A stretch of DNA of 64,000 nucleotides from the NCBI RefSeq assembly GCF_014697585.1, contig NZ_JACJSB010000010.1, forward strand, positions 82,298 through 146,297, read 5' to 3'. Shown in pieces: positions 28,724-37,165 of the stretch. Source of the stretch: Dolichospermum sp. FACHB-1091. Lineage in GTDB: Bacteria > Cyanobacteriota > Cyanobacteriia > Cyanobacteriales > Nostocaceae. The notes under the pieces were generated by a model that worked only from the letters and a program-made list of their open reading frames with translations, searched no databases and was not told the origin of the DNA. A program made the translations under genes and the position numbers. Every line of letters starts with the position of its first letter. Positions within the stretch are counted from its first letter, which is position 1.

Positions 28724-29515
28724 TTATTCAGTTTTTAAATTTAACAAATTTCTTAAAAACTCAGTGAAATTTTTAATAGCTGGAATTTCCTCTGTCTCAA
28801 TACTAATCCAATCATCACGCATAATAGTTACCGTATTTGTCATACCTGGTCGAAGAACACTGGCCACTGTGGCAATTATAGCTTTTCGTTGATCAAAAGG
28901 TTTCCACTCTAACTTTTTCTTCCTCTCTTCCTCAGAAAATTTATCTATATATTCCCTTGCTCTTTGCATATATTCAGGATAAACTAAATCTCCACAATCA
29001 CAAATTAAAGTATCTAAAACTCCTGGTTGAGAATTATCTGGTAATATATAAATTCCTGCTTTTGTTTCTAATTCTGGTGAACCTTCTGTAACATTACCAC
29101 TTTGAGTAACTTCAGTTGGAAAATGAGGAAAATATTCTTTAAAATCTTTATGATACTCTTTTACCACTTTGTCAGGTGTATTGTTATCAGTATCAGCTAC
29201 TATTGCAAAAGCGAAAAAAGTTGAAATATCAATATCAGATAATTTAGCTTTTAAATTCTTAATTAACTCATCTCCATTACCTACATATATAGCTATTGAG
29301 AAATTTTCATTATCTAATATCTGAGGCATATCAAGCCTATCATATAATTTTCCACCTTTAGGATAATTAGGGATAAATTTTCGCCAAAAATTATCTAGTT
29401 CTGACATCTTCCCATCAAATTTAGAAAAGCCTAATAATTTACACAATATCCTAGATACAAAAGCCTGATCATGGGGACCCTCCACACCAATTAAAACATA
29501 TTTCCGACTCACCAA
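28724..29515 (-). CDS. DUF3226-like TOPRIM-fold protein, partner of the adjacent ATPase
   Basis: The 263-residue protein begins YVLIGVEGPHDQAFVSRILC, where the Glu and the following PHDQ fit the TOPRIM acidic motif, and has AFAIVADTDNN near residue 105, fitting the DxD motif. The C-terminal half has RKAIIATVASVLRPG. This resembles DUF3226, a TOPRIM family found beside AAA_21 ATPases. It overlaps the upstream ATPase gene by 7 bp. A nuclease effector role is inferred from the pairing. Confidence 0.7.
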   Translation of the reverse strand: MVSRKYVLIGVEGPHDQAFVSRILCKLLGFSKFDGKMSELDNFWRKFIPNYPKGGKLYDRLDMPQILDNENFSIAIYVGNGDELIKNLKAKLSDIDISTFFAFAIVADTDNNTPDKVVKEYHKDFKEYFPHFPTEVTQSGNVTEGSPELETKAGIYILPDNSQPGVLDTLICDCGDLVYPEYMQRAREYIDKFSEEERKKKLEWKPFDQRKAIIATVASVLRPGMTNTVTIMRDDWISIETEEIPAIKNFTEFLRNLLNLKTE

Positions 29516-30684
29516 CGCACCTCCTGACCTAATTCTTCTCTTAATCGTCTTAATCTATGTCCATCATGTCTAACTACTTTTGTTTTTCCTTCCTTTGGTT
29601 CTAAGCGATAAAGCACTAAATCTGAATCTGATTCAGTAACTTCTAATAAAGCATCAACAGCTTCCAGACTATGGGTAGTTGCAAATAATTGAACATCCAT
29701 TTCTGTACACCATTTAACTAACCATTGAAAAGAATTTTGTAGTGCTTCTGTGTGAATTGTTGACTCTAATTCATCAATTAAAAGAATACCACCTTTGACG
29801 CTGGCTAGTTTAAGAGCTATATGTAATAAGCGACGAATACCATCACCAAAGGTGCTGACTGGTGCAAGTCCTAGTTTTTTATGTTGAATATATATATTGA
29901 ATCGAGAACCCATAGATTCTGGAGGTAACAAAATTTCTATATCAGAAATATTGTTATCCATCTGTTGTAATAATTTCACTACATCAGATTTAAAATTTTG
30001 AAATGTTGCTTCTGAAAGTAATCGAAATTGACCAACTTCTGAACGATGAGATGATGGTGTTACTACAGATGTCTTGAGACTTGGTTCTCTCTTTCCAGAT
30101 AATCTATAAAAACGTTCATCCTCCCATAACAAAAAATCTGTAATCAAATCAGATGGTTCACCAAGTAAACTTAACTGATAACCATCATCTGCAAATACTT
30201 CTATTTTTAGATTAATTCCTTTCCTAACTCTCGGTGTATCTTCATTTTCAATTTCTTGCTCATTATTATTCTCAATTTCTTCTTCGTTGCTAATATTTTT
30301 GATACTCCTTTCCTCAGATAACGATATTTGCTCCATTTCTTCATAGCTTGCTATTAACTTTTTTACAGAAAATAAACCAGTGCTAGAAATAAGAATAATA
30401 GCTTTATCGGGTTCTACAGTGGACGCAGAATTATGTGTAAATAACCACCTTATCGCATCCAGTAGAGGAGTACGATATACTCCAATATCCTGCTCTCTTT
30501 GACGTGCTGTACTGAGCCATACTTTAATATCTAATGGATGACAGTAGACAGATAATGCTTCTAGAACACTAGTTTTCCCTGAGTTGTTAATACCCACAAG
30601 TAGGTTAATACGTCCGAGATCCTTTAGTTCTAAGTCTCGGAGTCCTCTAAATTGATGAATTGTGACGTTTTCTAAATTTCTCAT
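29509..30684 (-). CDS. AAA_15/AAA_21 ATPase of an ATPase-TOPRIM pair
   Basis: The 391-residue protein has HQFRGLRDLEL, Walker A GINNSGKTS near residues 31-39, a Glu-rich insert, Walker B ILLIDELES, and a switch His in FATTHSLEAVD. It is an SMC/ABC-like ATPase similar to OLD-family ATPase domains, with the TOPRIM part as a separate protein. It is the first gene of the pair. Proteins of this kind occur in anti-phage systems (OLD, Gabija, PARIS and others); which type this one is cannot be fixed here. Confidence 0.78.
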   Translation of the reverse strand: MRNLENVTIHQFRGLRDLELKDLGRINLLVGINNSGKTSVLEALSVYCHPLDIKVWLSTARQREQDIGVYRTPLLDAIRWLFTHNSASTVEPDKAIILISSTGLFSVKKLIASYEEMEQISLSEERSIKNISNEEEIENNNEQEIENEDTPRVRKGINLKIEVFADDGYQLSLLGEPSDLITDFLLWEDERFYRLSGKREPSLKTSVVTPSSHRSEVGQFRLLSEATFQNFKSDVVKLLQQMDNNISDIEILLPPESMGSRFNIYIQHKKLGLAPVSTFGDGIRRLLHIALKLASVKGGILLIDELESTIHTEALQNSFQWLVKWCTEMDVQLFATTHSLEAVDALLEVTESDSDLVLYRLEPKEGKTKVVRHDGHRLRRLREELGQEVRW

Positions 30685-30773
30685 AGACTTATTTTAGCTC
30701 AAGCTGTATACCATAGATTATTTTTCTAAAAGTTGTCAATATATAACATACCAGCTTAGACAAAAATCGCCCC

Positions 30774-31111
30774 ATGATTACGGTTACGCTAAGAATACCA
30801 GAAGATGTAGTAGAAGAATTGAAACAACTTGCACCCATACTTTGTTTTTCTGGTTATCAACCCTTGATTCGAGCATATATTGGACAGGGAATGAGAGCAG
30901 ATTTAGAAAAGTTAGAAAATAACAGGACTTACGCAAAATATCTCTCAAACCCTCTTTTCTTCGTTCTCTTCGTTCCTTCGTGGTTCATTATTCCGTGACT
31001 TGTGCGTAAGTCCTAAATAAGACAGTTAATGCTTTAATTGCTAGTTTAAAACGACATGGTGTGAGTGATGATATTATCCATGAAGCATTAAATGAAGTTG
31101 TTAATAAATAA
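30774..31111 (+). pseudogene. Small ribbon-helix-helix-like gene interrupted by a MITE
   Basis: The first part reads MITVTLRIPEDVVEELKQLA up to LENN, an N-terminal strand and helix like CopG/RHH antitoxins. After base 30923 a 91-bp inverted-repeat element breaks the frame. Just beyond it (31016 on) a second frame reads KTVNALIASLKRHGVSDDII, ending NEVVNK and a TAA at 31109. Joined, the two parts form one plausible ~80-residue regulator. The ORF ending at 30998 is therefore a truncated product. Confidence 0.65.
30924..31014. mobile_element. MITE-like element, AGGACTTACGCA family (copy 4)
   Basis: A 91-bp element from AGGACTTACGCA to TGCGTAAGTCCT (perfect ends), inserted in the reading frame of a small RHH-like gene. 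No clear target duplication could be defined. The copies at 14742 and 21899 share its interior. Confidence 0.85.
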
Positions 31112-31126
31112 GTAAAATAGCTGGAA

Positions 31127-31435
31127 TTAACAGTCTAATATTTCCCTAATAACACTCTTTAAATCTGCATCAGCAGGGCGTTTTGTAAACTGTTCATGAC
31201 TATAAATCCATACAGGCGTAATTACAAACATTTCTGAATTGACTAAATACATCAATCTAATTTGTCCAGAAGCACCTTTAGCAAACCTCAATTCCAATTT
31301 ATGAAACGTCCATCCTTCAGGTAAATCAATCTTACCAGGTAACGGTTCTTGGCGGGAATTTGGAGGATATGTAATCAAATCTTCCAATACTTCTACAATC
31401 AATTCAACAAAAGCATCTCCATGAACTTTTCTCAA
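31127..31435 (-). CDS. Toxin-like protein partnered with the Panacea antitoxin
   Basis: The 102 residues from TTG 31435 include LPEGWTFHKLELRFAKGASG and RLMYLVNSEMFVITPVWIYS, a RelE-like fold that I recall for cyanobacterial toxins. The frame stays open upstream to base 31549 and reads FSIEESENFKRSFKKLRKVH, which looks like genuine toxin N-terminus. The true start is therefore probably near 31474, where an ATT overlaps the TGA of the antitoxin gene. No ATG or GTG exists there. The protein is probably translated by coupling to the upstream antitoxin gene. Confidence 0.6.
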   Translation of the reverse strand: MRKVHGDAFVELIVEVLEDLITYPPNSRQEPLPGKIDLPEGWTFHKLELRFAKGASGQIRLMYLVNSEMFVITPVWIYSHEQFTKRPADADLKSVIREILDC

Positions 31436-31469
31436 TTTTTTGAAAGAACGTTTAAAATTTTCGGATTCT

Positions 31470-32057
31470 TCAATCGAGAAGGGAATTAAGCCAGTTACGC
31501 ACTTCTCCTTTCTTGATTCTAGTTGATGATTCCGAAGTAAAAGCGTCCTTCACAAGTTTAGACATTATAGGTTGATAAGCAGGATGATCACGTTCTATTA
31601 GGTCTAATTTTTGATGACCTAATGCTTTCAAATCTTCCAGCAAAATCGCCTTAGTTGAGCTTGCGTGGGGTATTAAACCCTTACGAGCTTTTTTCCAAGG
31701 AAACTCCAAATGAATCATATCACTCAGCAAATAGGCGTGATAACCTCCAAAATTTTCCCATACTTCTTCGAGAAGTTGTTTTTTATCATCAGGAATTTGT
31801 AACAATAATTCTTGACTAGGAACAGGTAATTGATTCGCTTCAAATTCGCTGTAAAATCTATAAGCAGGAGGACACACAGGACTGTATCGCCATGCTTGAA
31901 TTTCTTCTGCAAATAACGGTTCATCGTACATCGCTAAATGTAAGCTTTGTGAATAATACAAAAGCTTCTGAACTTTCATATTAGTCATTTCTGCTTCCAT
32001 ACCGTCTTCGTAGGCTCTCGCAATAAAGTAACGAGCCGCATTGAGACAATCAATCAT
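31470..32057 (-). CDS. Panacea-domain (DUF4065, SocA-like) antitoxin
   Basis: ATG 32057 (MIDCLNAARYFIARAYEDGM) is chosen over a TTG two codons earlier. The 195-residue protein has MTNMKVQKLLYYSQSLHLAM and AWRYSPVCPPAYRFYSEF, the Panacea domain signature shared with SocA. Panacea proteins neutralise many unrelated toxins, probably as a chaperone-like antitoxin. The toxin-like gene follows directly, with its frame overlapping the end of this one. Confidence 0.85.
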   Translation of the reverse strand: MIDCLNAARYFIARAYEDGMEAEMTNMKVQKLLYYSQSLHLAMYDEPLFAEEIQAWRYSPVCPPAYRFYSEFEANQLPVPSQELLLQIPDDKKQLLEEVWENFGGYHAYLLSDMIHLEFPWKKARKGLIPHASSTKAILLEDLKALGHQKLDLIERDHPAYQPIMSKLVKDAFTSESSTRIKKGEVRNWLNSLLD

Positions 32058-32229
32058 AATCAAACTCGCAAATCAAAATAGAATGAATATCTTAAAAAAT
32101 TTTTTCTGTCCCCTGCTCCCGTGGTTTTGGGATAAAACAGTTGTAGCACCTCAAGGTTTCCTCCATTACCTGCACTGACTCATTATAAACGATTTTGATA
32201 AATTCTAGGTGTTGAGCTAGACTAGGTGC

Positions 32230-34461
32230 TTATTTCCGCACAGACCAAGAGCGAACTTGACCTAAAGTTACAGGAATGCGATCGCTCACGTCAATGGTAA
32301 ATAGATAGACTTTTTTAGCTCTGCGGCCATTTTCCGGGTCAAAAAACTTTAATTTCACATCCCAACAATCACTATTAATGCGACAGAAAGGACTTTTTTC
32401 CACTTCAATACTATCAAGCTGCATCCCTGTAGAAATAGCTTGAGAAAAACTAGAAGCGGCTTGAAAAGCATTAGTTACAGAAAAATTCAGCGCCCTATCT
32501 TTAGCAAATTGACCTAAATTTTGTAAATCAAAATAAACTCGATTTAAAAAACTAGTTAAGGCTTTTCGCATGGCTATTTCTTGGGCTGGTGCTGTGCCTT
32601 CTGTAATTACAGTTTGCATTGCCATATCTACTAAACTATTGACTTTCCAGCCATACATTCCCCTAGTATTAGTTAGAGTAATTACAGGCACAACTTGACC
32701 AGAAAATAATTCCACAGTTCTATCTGTTAATCTTGCAGGAATACTTACCCGTTCCACAAAATCATCACTATCTTCTGGTTGAATTTGTCCCTCTAACATA
32801 GCAATTAGAGTTTCATAGATATCTGCGGCAAAACCACTTACAGGTTCTAAAGCATAAATAGGAGTCAGTTCTTGGTTAAGAGTCCAAATTAAAGGTTTAG
32901 CTTCGGCGGGATTTTCTGATAGATAATTCACCATTTGCCGGCTATCATAAGGATTAGCAGGGATAATTGCCCCGTCCATATTCACTGCTGGCATTAATTG
33001 TTTAAAGGAGTCTCTTCTGGCTTCATTACCAAAATCATAACCAATAGTTCCTAAAGCATAAACCAATTTAGAAGCGGCGCTAGGGGTAACACCTTGAGTT
33101 ATTTCGCTTCTTTGTTCTCGTTCCCAGTCTCCGGCTGGGAATACCGTCTCCAAGGCTCTGCCTGATGATATAGTGAGAGGCAGAGCCTCTAATGTAGCAT
33201 TCCCAGGTTCTACCTGGGAACGAGAGATTCCTACTCCCCTCTCCTGGTAGGAGAGGGGTTGGGGGTGAGGTTGTTGTACTCCCTGGTAGGAGAGGGGTTG
33301 GGGGTGAGGTTGTTGTACTCCCTGGTAGGAGAGGGGCTGGAGGTGAGGTTGTTGTACTCCCTGGTAGGAGAGGGGTTGGGGGTGAGGTTGTTGTACTCCC
33401 TGATAGGAGAGGGGCTGGAGGTGAGGTTCTAACTTTTCTCCCGTCAATAATTGAAACGCACCGGGAATATTCAACTTACCTAATAAACACCGTTCCGGTT
33501 CTTCCACCTCTTCCGGGTTACAGGGAATAGCACTATTTAAAATCGCTTCCCGCACTGCTTCCGCATTGGGTTGTTCACCCCGTTGCAATTGCATACTCAT
33601 TAATAAGGCAGAAATACCTGTAACAATGGGTGCAGCGCAACTTGTACCTTTTTCTCTGATAGGTTCTTCCGTACCCGGTTGTGCGCCTAAAATATTTTCA
33701 CCATTCGCCATTACACCCTTATTTTGATATTCTCCGCCGTAATTACTAAATTTAAACGGTTGACCATCATCTCGCATTGCACCCACTGTAATCACACCAG
33801 GAAGAATAGAGGGAATACACCAACATTCCCCTTTATCATTACCACCTGGGGCAACAATTAACATATTGTTATCTTGGCATTGTTTCACAGCACGGGCAAA
33901 TAAATCTGGTGCTACTCCGGTTTGGGTAGGGTGACAAGCAGCGATATGGATAATATTCGCTCCCCATTGCCAAGCGGTATTAATAGCGTGGGTAAGGTTG
34001 ATAGGGGAAATAAAATCATCATTAGCGAAGGAAATAGGAATATTTAATGCTGTACATAAAGGGGCAATACCAGGGGCAGGTGTGCCGTGTTGCCCTAAAA
34101 TTGTGCTAGAAATGTGAGTAGCATGACTGGATAATTCAATGCGTTGTCTAATAGCTGGAGGGAAAGGTGCAAAAAATGCCTCCCGTTCTTTTTTTGCCTC
34201 TTCTTTATCGTGGTCGGGGTCGTCTTTTTTGTCTTTTTGTTGTTTGTTAAAATCTAAATATAAATTGAGATAATAATAGTATTCTTCGTTGAGTTCAATA
34301 TCTTCTGACCAGTAGGGTTTAAATTGACTAAATTTTGCCCCTTGAAAACAACTGCGTGCTAAATCAGCAGCACCATCAAGGATAGCAATTTTAATGCGAG
34401 GGTCGCCTTTTGTGCGTGTCCAAATTTGGGAGATTCCGGGAATGTCGGTAAGGTTAGGCAT
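32230..34461 (-). CDS. PatA/PatG-family cyanobactin maturation protease, macrocyclase-like
   Basis: The 743-residue subtilisin-like protein has Asp29 (KIAILDGA), His113 (SSHATH), Asn208 and Ser274 (KGTSCAAP). The 84-residue Asp-His distance includes a Lys/Glu-rich helical insert at about 55-105, like the lid of the PatG macrocyclase rather than PatA. There is no N-terminal oxidase domain, as in clusters without heterocycles. The C-terminal domain (about 430-743) is the PatA/PatG tail. The linker 345-430 is encoded by two inserted repeat families. A PatF-type prenyltransferase and patB/patC lie 4-6 kb away. Confidence 0.85.
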   Translation of the reverse strand: MPNLTDIPGISQIWTRTKGDPRIKIAILDGAADLARSCFQGAKFSQFKPYWSEDIELNEEYYYYLNLYLDFNKQQKDKKDDPDHDKEEAKKEREAFFAPFPPAIRQRIELSSHATHISSTILGQHGTPAPGIAPLCTALNIPISFANDDFISPINLTHAINTAWQWGANIIHIAACHPTQTGVAPDLFARAVKQCQDNNMLIVAPGGNDKGECWCIPSILPGVITVGAMRDDGQPFKFSNYGGEYQNKGVMANGENILGAQPGTEEPIREKGTSCAAPIVTGISALLMSMQLQRGEQPNAEAVREAILNSAIPCNPEEVEEPERCLLGKLNIPGAFQLLTGEKLEPHLQPLSYQGVQQPHPQPLSYQGVQQPHLQPLSYQGVQQPHPQPLSYQGVQQPHPQPLSYQERGVGISRSQVEPGNATLEALPLTISSGRALETVFPAGDWEREQRSEITQGVTPSAASKLVYALGTIGYDFGNEARRDSFKQLMPAVNMDGAIIPANPYDSRQMVNYLSENPAEAKPLIWTLNQELTPIYALEPVSGFAADIYETLIAMLEGQIQPEDSDDFVERVSIPARLTDRTVELFSGQVVPVITLTNTRGMYGWKVNSLVDMAMQTVITEGTAPAQEIAMRKALTSFLNRVYFDLQNLGQFAKDRALNFSVTNAFQAASSFSQAISTGMQLDSIEVEKSPFCRINSDCWDVKLKFFDPENGRRAKKVYLFTIDVSDRIPVTLGQVRSWSVRK
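33117..33224. repeat. CTCGTTCCCAG repeat element inside the protease gene
   Basis: A 108-bp element with ends CTCGTTCCCAG and CTGGGAACGAG. It is translated in frame in the protease linker (SRSQVEPGNATLEALPL and onward). Related elements are intergenic at 40082, 59527 and 60510. Confidence 0.8.
33219..33430. repeat. Five 42-bp tandem repeats inside the protease gene
   Basis: On the minus strand about five copies of a 42-bp unit each encode a 14-residue peptide, PHPQPLSYQGVQQ with P/L variation, residues about 345-415. The unit contains the CCTCTCCTACCAGG-type sequence widely scattered in cyanobacterial intergenic DNA. Confidence 0.85.
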
Positions 34462-34529
34462 GGTTTTGATTGTGTTGTTGTAATTGATGTTATAATTATG
34501 GGTGAAAAGTCTAATTTTTTATAAAGTTA

Positions 34530-34946
34530 ATGCCAGCTAAAGATATTTTTCATGATGCTGTTAGGATCGGGTTAGAAAAAGACGGTTGGGTGATTACAGA
34601 TGATCCTTTAAGGATAGAAGTCGGTGATGTGGAAATGTATATTGATCTCGGTGCAGAGCAAGTTTTAGCTGCTGAAAGAGAAGGAGAAAAAATAGCTGTA
34701 GAAATTAAGAGTTTTATTGGTACATCTAATATTTCTCAATTTCATCAAGCCATTGGACAATTTTTTAATTATCATTTGGCATTAGAAGAACAACAACCAG
34801 AAAGAGTTTTATATTTAGCTGTTCCTTCAGGAATTTATTACTCTTTCTTTCAATTGCAGTTTATTAAAACAGTTGTTGAGCGTTCCCAAGTTAAAATCAT
34901 GATTTATGATCCAGTTCAGGAGGTAATTGTAGCATGGAAAAACTAG
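34530..34946 (+). CDS. xisH: XisH-like protein
   Basis: The 138-residue protein begins MPAKDIFHDAVRIGLEKDGW and has DPLRIEVG, then EGEKIAVEIKSFIGTSNISQ and a C-terminal MIYDPVQEVIVAWKN. This is XisH, first described as a factor needed for excision of the fdxN element in Anabaena heterocysts. The ExK-type core suggests an endonuclease fold. It overlaps xisI by 13 bp. No fdxN element is in the window, so this pair is probably a stand-alone accessory module. Confidence 0.93.
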   Translation: MPAKDIFHDAVRIGLEKDGWVITDDPLRIEVGDVEMYIDLGAEQVLAAEREGEKIAVEIKSFIGTSNISQFHQAIGQFFNYHLALEEQQPERVLYLAVPSGIYYSFFQLQFIKTVVERSQVKIMIYDPVQEVIVAWKN

Positions 34947-35269
34947 AACAATATCGCAATTATGTCAAACAAGTGATCACAGAATATGCTCAATTAGGTT
35001 CAGCTAAAGATGAAATTGAACAACAATTGATTTTTGATAGTTTTGGTGATCATTATCAATTGATGTATGTGGGTTGGAAAAACAGAAGACGGCAGCATGG
35101 TTGTGTTTTGCATTTGGATATTAAAGATCAGAAAATTTGGATACAACATGATGGAACTGAAATTGGTATAGCAGATGAGTTAGTTAAATTAGGAGTGCCA
35201 AAATCAGATATTGTTTTAGCATTTCATGAACCTTTAGTGAGACAATATACGGGTTTTGCTGTTGGTTGA
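34934..35269 (+). CDS. xisI: XisI-like protein
   Basis: The 111-residue protein MEKLEQYRNYVKQVITEYAQ, with QLMYVGWKNRRRQHGCVLHL and VLAFHEPLVRQYTGFAVG, is XisI, the regular partner of XisH. The start lies in the last codons of xisH, showing translational coupling. Multiple xisHI pairs occur in Nostocales genomes, often near nucleases and toxin-antitoxin genes, as here. Confidence 0.93.
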   Translation: MEKLEQYRNYVKQVITEYAQLGSAKDEIEQQLIFDSFGDHYQLMYVGWKNRRRQHGCVLHLDIKDQKIWIQHDGTEIGIADELVKLGVPKSDIVLAFHEPLVRQYTGFAVG

Positions 35270-35311
35270 TTTTCACATAGATTTTACATCATTTTTGGAA
35301 ATATTTACATT

Positions 35312-35917
35312 ATGTCATACAGTGATTTTACCCTCAGAAAAGTCAAGCAAACCTTTGGCATAAATACCGTTGAAAATAAAAAGTTTCTGCCAGAAATCCA
35401 ACCAATAGCTGCTAGTGCAACCCTGACTGATTTTTTAGCAGAAAGTTTACCATTAGCTATAGCGACAGGAAGTGAAAAAGCACGTTCTGAGTTAATCATT
35501 AGTCCGGTTTTACTAGAGGTTCGTAAGATTTTACAAAGAAAAATTAGTTTATTTTCTGGTACAGATTTTACTGTAGATTCGGCTTTAGGATTGAATGGAG
35601 TCTGTGATTTTGTTCTGAGTCGTTCAACGGAACAGTTAGAAGTGGAAGCACCAGCAGTTATGATTGTGGAAGCCAAAAAATCAGACTTAAATCCGGGTAT
35701 TGGCCAGTGTATTGCGGAAATGATTGCTGCTCAAAAATTCAATGAAATTAATAATCAACCCATTCCTACAATTTATGGTAGCGTCACTAATGGTACTGTT
35801 TGGCGATTTCTACAATTAACGGAACAAACTGTAACAATTGATTTTACAGATTATCCCCTTCCTCCTGTTGATGTCATTTTAGGAATTTTAGTTTGGATGG
35901 TAACTGCTGCTAACTAG
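35312..35917 (+). CDS. Predicted PD-(D/E)XK nuclease-fold protein
   Basis: The 201-residue protein is not a family I can name. Its middle reads GVCDFVLSRSTEQLEV then AVMIVEAKKSDLNPGIGQCI. The Asp, the ExK and the trailing helix fit a PD-(D/E)XK restriction-endonuclease fold. It follows xisI by 42 bp in the same direction and overlaps the convergent Uma2 gene by 8 bp. Whether it cuts DNA is unknown. Confidence 0.6.
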   Translation: MSYSDFTLRKVKQTFGINTVENKKFLPEIQPIAASATLTDFLAESLPLAIATGSEKARSELIISPVLLEVRKILQRKISLFSGTDFTVDSALGLNGVCDFVLSRSTEQLEVEAPAVMIVEAKKSDLNPGIGQCIAEMIAAQKFNEINNQPIPTIYGSVTNGTVWRFLQLTEQTVTIDFTDYPLPPVDVILGILVWMVTAAN

Positions 35918-36593
35918 ATAATCTACTAATAAAATTCTCATGTTCTGGACTTGCTAAACCCTGCTGCAAAACAGCTAATACTGTACCTAAATCTCCTCCT
36001 AATAATGCTATTTTATCTAACCATAAACCGGGGAATATTTGGGAACAAATTATATTATCTGCATTGGGTTGAAGTTGAATATACTCCCCTTGTTGTAACC
36101 TAAACCAATCAAATTGATAGTCATAAACTCGCCAGATTAAATATTCTTGGACTTGATTACGACGATAAACTTTGAGTTTTTCATGTAAATCATAGGAAGC
36201 ACTAGAAGCAGCAATTTCTACTATTAATTCTGGCGCACCTTCTACATAATCATCTTTATTTATTCTTGATTGTCCTCCTGTTTCAATTCTTAATAAAGCA
36301 TCCGGTTGTGGTTCGTTATCTGTATCAAGAAGAACAGTTGTGTTATCCAGTGCTTCCACTCCTGGTGTAGCTGCTTCATAAGCGATTAACCAACCCATAA
36401 TGCGAGCATGGGGTTTGCCGTGTTGTTTTGCTCTAACAGGTGATGCCACGTAAACTACTCCTTCAATTAATTCGGCTTTTTTGAGATTCGGCATGGCATG
36501 ATAACGCCGTTCAAATTCATGACGGGTTAATTTGTCGCCGTTTTCTAGGGGAGGAATAGTTAAGATGGGAGAAATTGCAGTAGTAGATATCAT
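35910..36593 (-). CDS. Uma2-family (DUF820) putative endonuclease
   Basis: ATG 36593 (MISTTAISPILTIPPL) is chosen; the longer frame to 36638 lacks family features. The 227-residue protein has QPDALLRIETGG, GAPELIVEIAASSASYDLHE and VQEYLIWRVYD, the Uma2 core with PD, E and a conserved Tyr. These proteins are very numerous in cyanobacteria, and their substrate is unknown. No partner gene is evident. Confidence 0.85.
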   Translation of the reverse strand: MISTTAISPILTIPPLENGDKLTRHEFERRYHAMPNLKKAELIEGVVYVASPVRAKQHGKPHARIMGWLIAYEAATPGVEALDNTTVLLDTDNEPQPDALLRIETGGQSRINKDDYVEGAPELIVEIAASSASYDLHEKLKVYRRNQVQEYLIWRVYDYQFDWFRLQQGEYIQLQPNADNIICSQIFPGLWLDKIALLGGDLGTVLAVLQQGLASPEHENFISRLSS

Positions 36594-36745
36594 AAAATTT
36601 GCTCGAATTTTGCAGAAAATGAAATTGTCACCAATCACGATTTACGGTTACTGAGCGGAGTCGAAGTACAGGATTTCAGGATTTACAGGATGTTACATGA
36701 GTAATTTTGGTTTGGATGATAACTTTTGCTCATAATTGATTGCGA

Positions 36746-37165
36746 TTAATTTGGTGGATGCCAACCTGCTTTAACCCAATTTTTACGCACAGTAACAGCT
36801 AAACTATTATTCAATCTCAACGCCCCGATTGTAGCACGACCACAGGCTGTCAGACCGATAATTTCTGTCCCCTCTGGACTCCAAGTAAAATGTTTTTGCC
36901 ATTGTTGTTGACGAGGATTAAATAGAGAAACTATTTCACCAGATTTAGGATCTAAATTCTCAGTTTGTGTCCATTTGTATTGATTACATAATTCACACGC
37001 TAAACAGAGATTATCTTCTGTATCATCTCCTCCTTTAGCTACAGGTTGGATATGATCAATTTGCAATCTACCCATAATATAATCTTGATGACTAAGGCAA
37101 TACTCACAGCGATTTTCTGCCCGTTCTCTTACCTTTTGGCGTATGGTTTCAGATAGAGAACTCAT
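36746..37165 (-). CDS. HNH endonuclease
   Basis: The 139-residue protein has an HNH zinc-ribbon: RCEYC, LQIDHIQPVAKGGDDTEDNL, CELCNQYK. Such small HNH proteins cut DNA non-specifically or with loose specificity. It overlaps the upstream gene by 4 bp (ATGA), so the pair is one operon. The C-terminal part (WQKHFTWSPEGTEIIGLTAC) is typical of the cyanobacterial family. Confidence 0.88.
   Translation of the reverse strand: MSSLSETIRQKVRERAENRCEYCLSHQDYIMGRLQIDHIQPVAKGGDDTEDNLCLACELCNQYKWTQTENLDPKSGEIVSLFNPRQQQWQKHFTWSPEGTEIIGLTACGRATIGALRLNNSLAVTVRKNWVKAGWHPPN

Noticed and set aside
33219..33430. CRISPR-like array of 42-bp repeats
   Set aside because: The units are contiguous without unique spacers and stay in frame within the protease gene, so they are coding tandem repeats.
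34530..35269. XisH/XisI as evidence for an fdxN excision element here
   Set aside because: No fdxN gene, xisF recombinase or matching direct repeats are in the window; xisHI pairs occur widely without the element.
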